64,000 bases of DNA, from positions 41,454,946 to 41,518,945 of the forward strand of contig NC_134510.1 in the NCBI RefSeq assembly GCF_027942865.1, given 5' to 3'. The position numbers and the translations under genes were made by a program. A model generated the notes under the pieces. That model worked only from the letters and a program-made list of their open reading frames with translations, did not search any database and had not been told where the DNA came from. The stretch is from Odontesthes bonariensis (taxonomy: Eukaryota > Chordata > Actinopteri > Atheriniformes > Atherinopsidae). Of this stretch, positions 36,041 through 47,646 are shown piece after piece. Every line of letters starts with the position of its first letter. The stretch's first letter is position 1.

Positions 36041-36713
36041 AGGCGCTAGCATGGTTGCCGCGTCTGTCACGGCGGTGGCGGACCGTGACGTCAAAATGGC
36101 GTTTCAGGCCTGGCGCTTGCCTTGAAAAGACGGCGCAGCGCGTTGTCGTGCACCAGTCGATTTTTGTAACTTGGCGGCGCCAAAAACAACAAACCAGATG
36201 GACCGATGTGAGACCGGCTCAGTCAGGAGGTGCGTTTGTACAGCAGCTGTACGACACTGTAGGGAAACAGCACAGGGAGCACGTAAACTCCCAAACTGGT
36301 GCACAGAGATTGGCAGAACTTTGGGGAAAGAGGGAGAGTTCTGTAAGAATGTGTGGAAGAAGCTACGGGACAGATACCTGAAGGCAAAGAAGAGGGCAGA
36401 GACTCTGTTGATGCCGGGGGCTTCAAACCTTCACCTCTATTAACTGAATTAAAAAATTAAAATGATCCGAAAACTGCAGCAGTATCATTAATTACAGTAT
36501 TCTTGCTCTTGACAGCGGCATTGTTTTCTTCTCCACTTTCGTGGTTGTAGAGTAGAGGTAACCTTCAGGTAGCAGCGCCACCTCTGTGACGGAGAAAATT
36601 GCAACTACTGGGGCATCGACTTGCGCCACTATATAGGGTCCTATGGCGGGCACGAACTCGTGACGTCATCAACACCGCTCGCGCGAGCAGACGCGGCAAC
36701 AATGCTAGAGCCT
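36041..36713 (+). mobile_element. PIF/Harbinger element with MADF-like remnant
   Basis: A 673-bp insertion in the telomere-like array, flanked by TTA (36038-36040, 36714-36716), the Harbinger target site. The terminal inverted repeats are AGGCGCTAGCATGGTTGCCG and, reversed from the right end, AGGCTCTAGCATTGTTGCCG. Inside, on the plus strand, frame pieces LPNWCTEIGRTLGKEG and CKNVWKKLRDRYLKAKKRAE resemble the MADF/Myb-like DNA-binding protein of Harbinger elements. The frame is broken and short, so the copy is non-autonomous. Confidence 0.8.
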
Positions 36714-36793
36714 TTAGGGTAACAAAGGGATAGGGTTAGGGTAACATAGGGTTAGGGTAACAAAGGGTTAGGGTAACATAGGGTTAGGGTTAG
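36714..36793. repeat. telomere-like array, block 2
   Basis: About 80 bp of GGGTTAGGGTAACAAAG-type repeat between two insertions. Confidence 0.9.
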
Positions 36794-37198
36794 TGTAGGA
36801 GCCAAAATGCACATTTGAGTTTTTTCTTACATCTCCCTTTTTTGTGTTGTGCAAGCCCATTCCTGTCTCCCTCTTGTGGCCAAAGGGGCCATCCACCTTT
36901 CCTATATAGACAGGTGACGTTACCTGAGAAGGCGTGGCCGGAGCAGGAAGTGATGGTCTTTGGCCTAAAAACCAAGCAAAACCCAAGCAAATGAATCCTT
37001 ATTTTATCTTATTGATCCTGCTTCATATGGACATTATATATCTTCTAAGTTTTGTATCATCTGTTATTTTCATTAAACCCCTCAATATTTTCAGACAACC
37101 TTTTCTACTGGATATTATTTTCAACTTGGATGTTTGAGTCAGCCTCTCCAGCTCGGCCACCAGTGGCTATCAATAGGACAAAGAAATAGCCACTATTT
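36794..37198. mobile_element. LTR-like insertion in telomere-like array
   Basis: 405 bp of unrelated sequence starting TGTAGGAGCC, with TATA-like CCTATATAG (36900-36908) and ATTAAA. GTTAG stands on both sides, but the host array itself contains GTTAG, so the duplication is not proven. The right end lacks a clear CA. It is probably a solo LTR or another non-autonomous element. Confidence 0.45.
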
Positions 37199-39162
37199 GT
37201 TAGGGTAACAAAGGGTTAGGGTTACAAAGGGTTAGGGTAACAAAGGGTTAGGGTAACAAAGGGTTAGGGTAACATAGGGGTTAGGGTAACATAGGGGTTA
37301 GGGTAACAAAGGGTTAGGGTAACATAGGGTTAGGGTTACAAAGGGTTAGGGTAACATGGGGTTAGGGTAACAAAGGGTTAGGGTAACATAGGGTTAGGGT
37401 AACATAGGGGTTAGGGTAACATAGGGTTAGGGTTACAAAGGGTTAGGGTAACATAGGGGTTAGGGTTACAAAGGGTTAGGGTAACATAGGGGTTAGGGTT
37501 ACAAAGGGTTAGGGTAACATGGGGTTAGGGTAACAAAGGGTTAGGGTAACATAGGGTTAGGGTTACAAAGGGTTAGGGTAACATGGGGTTAGGGTAACAA
37601 AGGGTTAGGGTAACATAGGGTTAGGGTAACATAGGGGTTAGGGTAACATAGGGTTAGGGTTACAAAGGGTTAGGGTAACATAGGGGTTAGGGTAACATAG
37701 GGGTAGGGTTACAAAGGGTTAGGGTAACATAGGGTTAGGGTAACATAGGGGTAGGGTTACAAAGGGTTAGGGTAACATAGGGTTAGGGTAACATAGGGTT
37801 AGGGTAACATAGGGGTAGGGTTACAAAGGGTTAGGGTAACAAAGGGTTAGGGTAACATAGGGGTTCGGGTAACATAGGGTTAGGGTTACAAAGGGTTAGG
37901 GTAACATAGGGTTAGGGTTACAAAGGGTTAGGGTAACAAAGGGTTAGGGTAACATAGGGTTAGGGTAACAAAGGGTTAGGGTAACAAAGGGTTAGGGTAA
38001 CATAGGGTTAGGGTAACAAAGGGTTAGGGTAACATAGGGTTAGGGTTACAAAGGGTTAGGGTAACATAGGGTTAGGGTTACAAAGGGTTAGGGTAACAAA
38101 GGGTTAGGGTAACATAGGGTTAGGGTAACAAAGGGTTAGGGTAACAAAGGGTTAGGGTAACATAGGGTTAGGGTAACAAAGGGTTAGGGTTAGGGTAACA
38201 TAGGGTTAGGGTTACAAAGGGTTAGGGTAACAAAGGGTTAGGGTAACATAGGGTTAGGGTAACAGGGTTAGGGTAACAAAGGGTTAGGGTAACATAGGGT
38301 TAGGGTTACAAAGGGTTAGGGTAACATAGGGTTAGGGTAACAGGGTTAGGGTAACAAAGGGTTAGGGTAACATAGGGTTAGGGTTACAAAGGGTTAGGGT
38401 AACATAGGGTTAGGGTAACAGGGTTAGGGTAACAAAGGGTTAGGGTAACAAAGGGTTAGGGTAACATAGGGTTAGGGTAACAAAGGGTTAGGGTAACAGG
38501 GTTAGGGTAACAAAGGGTTAGGGTAACATAGGGTTAGGGTTACAAAGGGTTAGGGTTAGGGTAACTTAGGGTTAGGGTAACTTAGGGTTAGGGTAACAAA
38601 GGGTTAGGGTAACATAGGGTTAGGGTAACTTAGGGTTAGGGTAACAAAGGGTTAGGGTAACAAAGGGTTAGGGTAACATAGGGTTAGGGTAACAAAGGGT
38701 TAGGGTAACATAGGGTTAGGGTTACAAAGGGTTAGGGTAACAAAGGGTTAGGGTAACAAAGGGTTAGGGTAACTTAGGGTTAGGGTAACAAAGGGTTAGG
38801 GTAACAAAGGGTTAGGGTAACATAGGGTTAGGGTTACAAAGGGTTAGGGTAACAAAGGGTTAGGGTTAGGGTAACAAAGGGTTAGGGTAACAAAGGGTTA
38901 GGGTAACAAAGGGTTAGGGTAACATAGGGTTAGGGTAACAAAGGGTTAGGGTAACATAGGGTTAGGGTTACAAAGGGTTAGGGTTAGGGTAACTTAGGGT
39001 TAGGGTTAGGGTAACAAAGGGTTAGGGTAACATAGGGTTAGGGTAACAAAGGGTTAGGGTAACATAGGGTTAGGGTTAGGGTAACAAAGGGTTAGGGTAA
39101 CATAGGGTTAGGGTAACAAAGGGTTAGGGTAACAAAGGGTTAGGGTAACAAAGGGTTAGGGT
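37199..39162. repeat. interstitial telomere-like TTAGGG array, block 3
   Basis: Nearly 2 kb of GGGTTAGGGTAACAAA / AACATAG / GTTACAAAG units, same orientation as blocks 1 and 2. The three blocks total about 2.9 kb and were one array before the two insertions. Confidence 0.95.
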
Positions 39163-40860
39163 TAATGAGATGCATTTTCTGTTTTACTCTCCTTTTTACC
39201 ATGAAGTTAGACTTAAGCTCTTCCTTGAATTGACCTTGGAATGTCATGATTTATTTTCTATGTCCGATGAGTGCAGACTTACATCAAAGTGTTTTATTTA
39301 GCCCAATATGTATTGGAAGCTCACCAACTTTATGTCTGAGTGGGGTTGTTGCCTACTGACCCGTACATGTTGGATTAGCCATGATGGAGATGTTCTTTGG
39401 ACTATTGCTTCTTATTACTTATGGTGTGGGTTGCGGGCTGGGCACCTTTTTGGTGTATGACACCGTTTAACAAAATAAACAAAACAAACAAACAAACAAA
39501 CTCAGTACCACGTCATACATTTGGTTATGTTTGGGTATTCTGTTTCTGGGACATGTCGGAGCTAAGCTAACGGGTTCCTCCAGCTTGGTGTTCTCAGTAA
39601 AACCGTCAGCAGAGTTCTGGTTCCCCAGATCCGGTTCAACCAGTTTGATTTATGGATCAGATCCAAGTTTCAGCCTGAAAGTGTGTTGGTTCTGTTGATC
39701 GGGTCCAGTCAGCGGTTCTGATCACCATGTTTGCCCCTCGCTGCTGCCGCAGTCTGAACAGATTTTACATGAAACCATTCACAGGCAGCTGGCAACAAAC
39801 TCCACATTTCTTCCTCGGTGACGTTTCTCTGAACGTTTAGACGTTTTCCTCCTTCAGTGTTTCAGGAAGAACTCGCTGCACATGCTCAGTTCGACCCGTT
39901 CCGTCCTTTATTTTGTGGAAATTTATCAGAACTTAGTTCAGTTTTATTCAAACAGCTCCAGTCTCATCTCAGAGTAAACCGATTAATTTATAAGCTTCAT
40001 TTAGAAAGAACACACAACAAACTGATCAAATGTGGATTAAAGAATAACAAAAACATCAATAAAACCAGAGAAAGTTCCATAAATGAATATAAAACTAATT
40101 AATCAACTTAAAACAGCTGAAATTACACTGAATTTAACTTTAAATGTCCAACGCAAAGCAAACTCATAAAGTTTCAGACTTTTTCTGCAGGTCATTAAAT
40201 GGCTCAGCTGAAAAATCTGGACTCAACGGGTTCAGCTTTGGTGTGACCCGGTTCTGTAAGAATGTGATAATGTCCGGTGGGTAAACAGAGCAGCTGCTGC
40301 TGGGGGTCTGACACCCAGGACCTGCTGTTCGCCCCGCTGCCCGCTGGGGGGCGCTGTGGTTCCGCTCACTTCACCTCCACGTGCTGCTCAGTGAAAACAC
40401 AACGGCCTCCGGCAGGTTTACGCGAGTCACGTGTTCTTACCCCCACAGCGGCGTGATGACGTCACAGCTCCTGAGCACGTGGACAAACACGCTTTGTTAC
40501 ACACGAGCAGCTTCTGCTGTGGACAGAACAGGAACTCCATTAAAAATTCTGACATTTTTCAGTTTGACCCGGTGTGGGGGGGCGGTCCGGCCCAGCAGAA
40601 CCGGCAGCGGGGTGGGGGCGGTTCGGCCCGCTTTGGGGGGCAGTTCGGCCCACTTTTGGGGGGGGGGGGGGGGGGGCGGTTCTGGGGGGATCCGCCGCCA
40701 CAACATGTTTTTCTGCTGCTGTGACCCACCGAGGAAGAGTATTTATAGGCCGATAATGAGCGCGTGTCCTTTCAGCGCCACGCTCACATGCACGCGCCCC
40801 CCCCAGAGGAGGCAGCGGGGACAAACACAAGAGACACGTGCGCGGCTTGAAAAAACAAAA
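39163..40860. other. intergenic; downstream flank of frat gene
   Basis: No coding signal. It contains an (AAAC)n run at 39474-39502 and an 18-G run within 40658-40676. Frames at 40381-40926 are shadows created by G-rich repeats. Confidence 0.4.
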
Positions 40861-40868
40861 AGTGTGTT

Positions 40869-40874
40869 TTTATT
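40869..40874 (-). terminator. putative frat poly(A) signal
   Basis: AATAAA on the minus strand, about 590 bp after the frat stop codon and followed by A/T-rich sequence. It is a plausible 3' end of the intronless transcript. Confidence 0.5.
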
Positions 40875-41379
40875 AAGACAAACAGAAGGCCTGAACACGC
40901 TTCGGTACGAAGCAAGTCACACGTGATCATTCTTTACACAAACAAATAAAAAATAAAAAACCAAAAACAACAACAACAAAGGAGGAAAATCCCGCTTGAA
41001 TTTCAAACATTGAAAAAGCACCACAGTGACGTCACCCCCATAAACAAATAAACAGGTTGATGACGCGGTCCGCTCAGCCAAGGTGAGCCGCTCCCAGGTG
41101 AGCTTTCCCGGGTCAGTGTTCCGGATCAACGTGTCCCAACATGGCGGCTGAACGCTGTGACCCCCCCCCCCCCCGCCCCTCCCTCACCCCTCCTCCCGCA
41201 CGTCCGACACGCGCATTCAAACATAAACACGCTGATTAGCTCGAGGCTAGCTCGGCTAACTGTTAGCGTCCCAAACACGGTGAAAAATCAGCTCCAGAAC
41301 TCCAGAACCCCCCGGGCCGGCTTCAGCCCAGCCGGCCTGAGCCCAGTCAGTCCGTGGTGGGGCCCGGTTCCAATATGAA

Positions 41380-41462
41380 AGTACCAGGGGGCCCGGTTCC
41401 AACATGAAAAAAGTACCAGGGGGCCCGGTTCCAACATGAAAAAAGTACCAGGGGGCCCGGTT
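41380..41462. repeat. three ~32-bp repeats in frat 3' UTR
   Basis: Three copies of GTACCAGGGGGCCCGGTTCC followed by AACATGAAAAA, ending 4 bp from the frat stop codon. Confidence 0.9.
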
Positions 41463-41465
41463 CCG

Positions 41466-41990
41466 TTATGAGCAGGGCACGCTGTCCCGGGGGAAGTCTC
41501 CACAGTCCGGGGGGAACTGCAGCCGCCTCACGGCCTCCTTGATCAGGTTCCCGGACAGCAGCAGCTCCTGGAGCAGCCGGTGCGGATCATCGTCCTCCTC
41601 CACGCTGATCCGCTTCCGGTTCCAGGGCCTGATGCGGTCCCAGTCCTCTCCGCCGGAGCCGGGGAGGTGGTAGGGGCTGGCCCTGCTGGCCCTGCCGCCG
41701 GCCCGGCCGCTGCCCCGCTGTCCCCGGCTCCGGAGCCGCATGCAGCAGCTCCTCTGCGTTGGGCCCGCGGCGCCGCCCCCGGCCGCCGGTTTGCCCGGCC
41801 CGCCGCCGGCCGCCAGCCCGTGCAGGCAGGACAGGGACACGGACACGCTCTGCTGATGGCCGCCGCCGCTGTTGTTGTTGTTGTGGAGCTGCAGCGCCTC
41901 GCCGATCTTGGTGACCAGCGCGTCCACCTCCTTCGGGTCCACGGTGACGGACTGCTCCAGCAGGATGTAGTTCTCCTCCCGGCACGGCAT
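41466..41990 (-). CDS. frat: GSK-3-binding protein of the FRAT/GBP family
   Basis: FRAT/GBP proteins bind GSK-3 in the cytoplasm, displace Axin and so stabilise beta-catenin in Wnt signalling. This single-exon 174-residue frame has the family's conserved start MPCR, an N-terminal block ILLEQSVTV (9-17) followed by VDALVTKIGEALQL (22-35), and the GSK-3-binding helix DDDPHRLLQELLLSGNL (133-149) plus IKEAVRRLQ (150-158). Family members are intronless, as here. The middle (36-110) is low-complexity, with an N-rich run, G/A-rich runs and Arg-rich stretches. The protein is shorter than mammalian FRAT1 (279 aa) and ends 17 residues after the binding helix. Whether it is frat1-, frat2- or gbp-orthologous cannot be told here. 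Plus-strand frames over the same DNA are shadows. The 3' UTR carries a triplicated 32-bp unit and a poly(A) signal at 40869. Confidence 0.93.
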   Translation of the reverse strand: MPCREENYILLEQSVTVDPKEVDALVTKIGEALQLHNNNNSGGGHQQSVSVSLSCLHGLAAGGGPGKPAAGGGAAGPTQRSCCMRLRSRGQRGSGRAGGRASRASPYHLPGSGGEDWDRIRPWNRKRISVEEDDDPHRLLQELLLSGNLIKEAVRRLQFPPDCGDFPRDSVPCS

Positions 41991-42839
41991 CCTGGCTCTG
42001 TTCTGGCTCTGTTCTGGCTCGGCTCGGCTCGGTTCGGCGCGTTGTCCGGGATGAATGAAGCTTTGGGCCGCTCCTCAGCTCTCAGCACGCCGCTCGGCAC
42101 AAACCAACAAGCCGTTTGATTTGTAAACAATGGATGACACGTTGTGGACCGTACCATTATCCATCGGAGGGGGGGGACATACCACCGCGTCACCGCGGGG
42201 CAGAGTAGCGGCTCAGCCCGGCACTCTTCATCACAACTTTCTGATTAAAACATTTATCCGCCTTCGCACCGCGGCTCCGGAAGGTTCTGGTTCTGGGCGG
42301 TTCCGGTTCTGGGTTTCCCGCCTCAGACCCCCCTCCACCCCCGCCACAGTGGACTGCTCCGCCCACACCAACATTACATAACATGTCGGTGTCTGCTGCT
42401 GACCCAACAGAACAAATAAACCCGGTTCTGCTGCCATTAAAACCAGCTTCTATTTATAGATAAATATTCTATTTATTTATTTATTTTAGTCAGATTTCTG
42501 TGTGTGCGTGTACAGACAATAGTAATGCGCGTGCACGTGCGCGGAGAACACGGTGTACTGTTGTGTTTCTGAGAATCAGCGGCCGCTCTGAACCCGCTGC
42601 TCCTGTCCTCATGACCAAATAAGGAGCTACTATCACCACCACCACGTGGTGCGGCAGCCAATCACAGGGCCGAGGCCCGAGATGTGTGCTCCTGTGTGTG
42701 TGTGCGCGCGACAACACCCCAGCTTCCTGCAACAACAGTAAACATGAATGATCCGGTATCAGAGGGAGGCAGACGGGACGCGCATGCGCACACGGCTTCC
42801 TGTGAAACCAGCAGAGCAGATTCCTGATGTTTATAAACA

Positions 42840-42945
42840 CACCGAATAAACTTATAAAGTTTAAAGAATAAACTTTATAAAGTTTAAAGAATAAACTTTA
42901 TAAAGTTTAAAGAATAAACTTAAAGAAAAAACTTTACAAAGTTTA
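42840..42945. repeat. AATAAACTTTATAAAGTTTA repeat
   Basis: Three to four units of AATAAACTTTATAAAGTTTAAAG, palindromic in the ACTTTATAAAGT core. Confidence 0.85.
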
Positions 42946-42974
42946 TAAGTGAAACCTGAAACCCGTTTGATGAC

Positions 42975-43105
42975 ATCATCTGGTTCTGGGTTCTGTTGGA
43001 CTCTGGTTCTGGGTTCTGTTGGACTCTGGTTCTGTTGGACTCTGGTTCTGTTGGACTCTGGTTCTGGGTTCTGTTGGACTCTGGTTCTGGGTTCTGCTGG
43101 GTCGG
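42975..43105. repeat. GGTTCTGTTGGACTCT minisatellite
   Basis: About six units of GGTTCTGGGTTCTGTTGGAC and the shorter GGTTCTGTTGGACTCT form. The following 43106-43390 is GC-richer, with no gene recognised. Confidence 0.88.
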
Positions 43106-43392
43106 GCCTCGGGCCCCAGGCGGTTCTGATCCAGCAGCAGCCCGGGGGAAACGTGCCTCTGGGCCGGAGGATCAACTCTGTTCCGAGTTGGAGGGCAGCC
43201 AGCAGGCCGAGTTCAGCGGGTTTACTTCCTGCTCAGAGGCTCCGCCCCCTCAGGCACAGGAACGTGAGTGGTGGAGGGGGCGGGGCCTGAGCAGCTCAGC
43301 CAATCACAGCCTCAGCTCAGGCATGTCCCCACACATCAGTCAAAGTGAGCCACAGTTTGGGTTCTGAGTCCTCCTAAAACTAGCTGCTGAAA

Positions 43393-45948
43393 CCCAGAGG
43401 GGATCAGAACCAGAGAGGGGATCAGAACCAGAGGGGATCAGAACCAGAGGGGATCAGAACCAGAGAGGGGATCAGAACCAGAGGGGATCAGAACCAGAGA
43501 GGGGATCAGAACCAGAGAGGGGATCAGAACCAGAGAGGGGATCAGAACCAGATCAGAACCCAGACGGGATCAGAACCAGATCAGAACCAGAGAGGGGATC
43601 AGAACCAGAGGGGATCAGAACCAGAGAGGGGATCAGAACCAGAGAGGGGATCAGAACCAGATCAGAACCCAGACGGGATCAGAACCAGATCAGAACCAGA
43701 GAGGGGATCAGAACCAGAGGGGATCAGAACCAGAGAGGGGATCAGAACCAGAGAGGGGATCAGAACCCAGACGGGATCAGAACCCAGACGGGATCAGAAC
43801 CAGATCAGAACCAGAGAGGGGATCAGAACCCAGACGGGATCAGAACCCAGACGGGATCAGAACCCAGACGGGATCAGAACCAGATCAGAACCAGATCAGA
43901 ACCCAGAGGGGATCAGAACCAGAAGGGATCAGAACCAGAGGGGATCAGAACCAGATCAGAACCCAGAGGGGATCAGAACCAGAGAGGGGATCAGAACCAG
44001 AGAGGGGATCAGAACCAGAGGGGATCAGAACCAGATCAGAACCCAGAGGGGATCAGAACCAGATCAGAACCAGAGAGGGGATCAGAACCAGAGAGGGGAT
44101 CAGAACCAGAGGGGATCAGAACCAGAGGGGATCAGAACCCAGAGGGGATCAGAACCAGATCAGAACCAGAGGGGATCAGAACCAGAGAGGGGATCAGAAC
44201 CAGATCAGAACCCAGAGGGGATCAGAACCAGAGAGGGGATCAGAACCAGAGAGGGGATCAGAACCAGATCAGAACCAGATCAGAACCAGAGAGGGGATCA
44301 GAACCAGAGAGGGGATCAGAACCAGATCAGAACCCAGAGGGGATCAGAACCAGATCAGAACCAGATCAGAACCCAGAGGGGATCAGAACCAGATCAGAAC
44401 CAGATCAGAACCCAGAGGGGATCAGAACCAGATCAGAACCAGATCAGAACCAGAGAGGGGATCAGAACCAGAGAGGGGATCAGAACCAGAGAGGGGATCA
44501 GAACCAGATCAGAACCCAGAGGGGATCAGAACCAGATCAGAACCAGAGAGGGGATCAGAACCAGAGAGGGGATCAGAACCAGATCAGAACCAGAGAGGGG
44601 ATCAGAACCAGAGGGGATCAGAACCAGAGAGGGGATCAGAACCAGAGGGGATCAGAACCAGAGGGGATCAGAACCAGAGAGGGGATCAGAACCAGAGGGG
44701 ATCAGAACCAGAGAGGGGATCAGAACCAGAGGGGATCAGAACCAGAGAGGGGATCAGAACCAGATCAGAACCCAGAGGGGATCAGAACCAGAGAGGGGAT
44801 CAGAACCAGATCAGAACCAGAGAGGGGATCAGAACCAGAGGGGATCAGAACCAGAGAGGGGATCAGAACCAGAGGGGATCAGAACCAGAGAGGGGATCAG
44901 AACCAGAGGGGATCAGAACCAGAGAGGGGATCAGAACCAGAGGGGATCAGAACCAGAGAGGGGATCAGAACCAGAGAGGGGATCAGAACCAGAGGGGATC
45001 AGAACCAGAGAGGGGATCAGAACCAGAGAGGGGATCAGAACCAGATCAGAACCCAGAGGGGATCAGAACCAGAGAGGGGATCAGAACCAGATCAGAACCC
45101 AGAGGGGATCAGAACCAGATCAGAACCAGATCAGAACCAGAGGGGATCAGAACCAGAGAGGGGATCAGAACCAGATCAGAACCCAGAGGGGATCAGAACC
45201 AGAGAGGGGATCAGAACCAGATCAGAACCCAGAGGGGATCAGAACCAGAGAGGGGATCAGAACCAGATCAGAACCCAGAGGGGATCAGAACCAGAGGGGA
45301 TCAGAACCAGATCAGAACCAGAGAGGGGATCAGAACCAGAGGGGATCAGAACCAGAGAGGGGATCAGAACCAGAGGGGATCAGAACCAGAGGGGATCAGA
45401 ACCAGAGGGGATCAGAACCAGAGGGGATCAGAACCAGATCAGAACCAGAGAGGGGATCAGAACCAGAGGGGATCAGAACCAGAGAGGGGATCAGAACCAG
45501 AGGGGATCAGAACCAGAGAGGGGATCAGAACCAGAGAGGGGATCAGAACCAGAGAGGGGATCAGAACCAGATCAGAACCAGAGAGGGGATCAGAACCAGA
45601 GGGGATCAGAACCAGATCAGAACCAGAGAGGGGATCAGAACCAGATCAGAACCCAGAGGGGATCAGAACCAGAAGGGATCAGAACCAGAGGGGATCAGAA
45701 CCAGATCAGAACCCAGAGGGGATCAGAACCAGATCAGAACCAGAGAGGGGATCAGAACCAGAGGGGATCAGAACCAGATCAGAACCCAGAGGGGATCAGA
45801 ACCAGAAGGGATCAGAACCAGATCAGAACCCAGAAAGGATCAGAACCAGAAGGGATCAGAACCAGAAGGGATCAGAACCAGAAGGGATCAGAACCAGAGA
45901 GGGGATCAGAACCAGAGAGGGGATCAGAACCAGATCAGAACCAGAGAG
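43393..45948. repeat. 2.5-kb GGGATCAGAACCAGAGA minisatellite
   Basis: About 140 units built from GGGGATCAGAACCAGAGA, with 11-bp AGATCAGAACC and CCCAGACGG variants in changing order. No frame of note. Confidence 0.97.
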
Positions 45949-46146
45949 GATTCTTTGTAGTTTACATGCAGAACTTCTCCAGATCAGGCAGCTCAGACAG
46001 AAACAAACCCGTCCTCAGCGGTTCTGTAGTGATACTTCCCGGGTTTACCGGTTCTGATTACATCATGAGTTCCTGTTCCAGGTGCTTCAGGTGTGATCAG
46101 ACATGGCAGCCGACCCGATGTTCTGACTGCTCTTACATAACAGCAC

Positions 46147-46487
46147 AGCAGGTGCTGCCCCGCGGCATCATGGGAACGATAAACAGCATGTGCTGCCCCG
46201 CGGCATCATGGGAATGATAAACAGCAGGTGCTGCCCCGCGGCATCATGGGAATGATAAACAGCAGGTGCTGCCCCGCGGCATCATGGGAACGATAAACAG
46301 CATGTGCTGCCCCGCGGCATCATGGGAACGATAAACAGCATGTGCTGCCCCGCGGCATCATGGGAACGATAAACAGCATGTGCTGCCCCGCGGCATCATG
46401 GGAACGATAAACAGCATGTGCTGCCCCGCGGCATCATGGGAATGATAAACAGCATGTGCTGCCCCGCGGCATCATGGGAATGATAAA
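46147..46487. repeat. 38-bp minisatellite with CCGCGGCATCATGGGAA
   Basis: About nine near-identical copies of GTGCTGCCCCGCGGCATCAT followed by GGGAACGATAAACAGCAT. Copies differ at ACG/ATG and CAG/CAT. Confidence 0.95.
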
Positions 46488-46688
46488 CAGATGTTACATG
46501 GTGGCTGTAAAAGCTGCTGGTTACTGATTCTGGGAGTTCCTGATGTAAGCCGCCTCCAGCTTTCTTCTTCTCTGCTTTTACCCTCTGAACAACGTAAACA
46601 CCCGCCAACAAGTATCAGACACTTTGGTCAATAAATAAATAAATACCAGGGGCGTGTTTTAGGGGAGTTTTACACCGGCTGGTGGCCA

Positions 46689-47642
46689 CAGGTGGGAGGT
46701 AAAAGTACTGTTACTTTAGAATAATGTGACTCAACTAAAAGTAAAAAGCAGTCATCCAGATAATTAAAAAGTGCTTGGTGAAAAAACTACTCGAGTAACG
46801 TCTGATTTATTTGTTAACACAAGCATTCAATCAGACACAAAAAATACTAAATAATCATCTTTAGGCAAATTAGAGTTCATCCAATTGATAAAATGAATTA
46901 ATTACAAAATAGCTTAAATTAAAATAATCCAGGTAAATTCAGGAACTTCAATATAAAATAAAAGAGACTTAGGAAATGTTTAAAACATATGTAACCCATA
47001 TGTAACCTAAAAAACAAACATTCACCTATCCATGGGGGAAAAAACGAGTTTAGGAAACTTAGCGCTACATGTTTCCTCAAGTTAGATGTTGAGTTTCTGC
47101 TGAAATGTGCGTTTGTTTTGGTTGCCACAGAAGACACATAATGTAGCTGCTGTTTCTCACTCTTTGTAAGGTAAACATGCTTTCAGTATGAGGCCTCGTC
47201 TGCGTCTTCATTTCCCACCGTTGGTTCTGACATTTTTCATCTGTTTCTTTCTTTGTTTGCTACGACTGCTAATGCTAAAGCTAACCCGTCCCGCCGCTGA
47301 GATCGAGTACGGTCACGTGACCAGACTGCACGGCTGCGTCTGATTGGTGGAACACAGTCAGGTGGTAGAGCCTTTGGCGGAAGTCTCTCTCTCTGTCAGA
47401 ATAAAACATTAAAATGAGGCGTACGCGGGGGGATAAAAATAATGAGGCGTAGAATACCAAAGAGGTAAGAAGAAAAGTAACCAGCTCATTGTAGCCTAAT
47501 GTAGCGGAGTAAGAGGACAGTTTCTGCTGCACACATCTACTCAAGGAAAAGTAAAAAGTATAGAGATTTAAAACTACTCCGAGAAGTACAATGCTTTATA
47601 AAACTTACTCAAGTTAATGTAACTGGTTACTACCCACCTCTG
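46689..47642. mobile_element. hAT-like element with GGTGGG termini
   Basis: The left end CAGGTGGGAGGTAAAAGTAC and the right end GGTTACTACCCACCTCTG are imperfect inverted repeats, with subterminal ACTCAAGTTAA / AACTACTCGAGTAAC motifs of a common fish hAT MITE family. No transposase is readable and no clear 8-bp duplication is seen; the right flank runs straight into a 51-bp array. Confidence 0.6.
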
Positions 47643-47646
47643 CCCG

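Noticed and set aside
35151..39162. True chromosome end
   Set aside because: Units are degenerate and unique sequence and genes lie on both sides; it is interstitial.
41543..42193. Long ORFs overlapping frat in other frames (both strands)
   Set aside because: GC-rich shadows; only the minus frame with MPCR and the GSK-3-binding helix matches a known family.
46396..46611. Minus ORF containing VKAEKKKAGGGLHQELPES
   Set aside because: Short, runs into a minisatellite, and no matching exon structure found.
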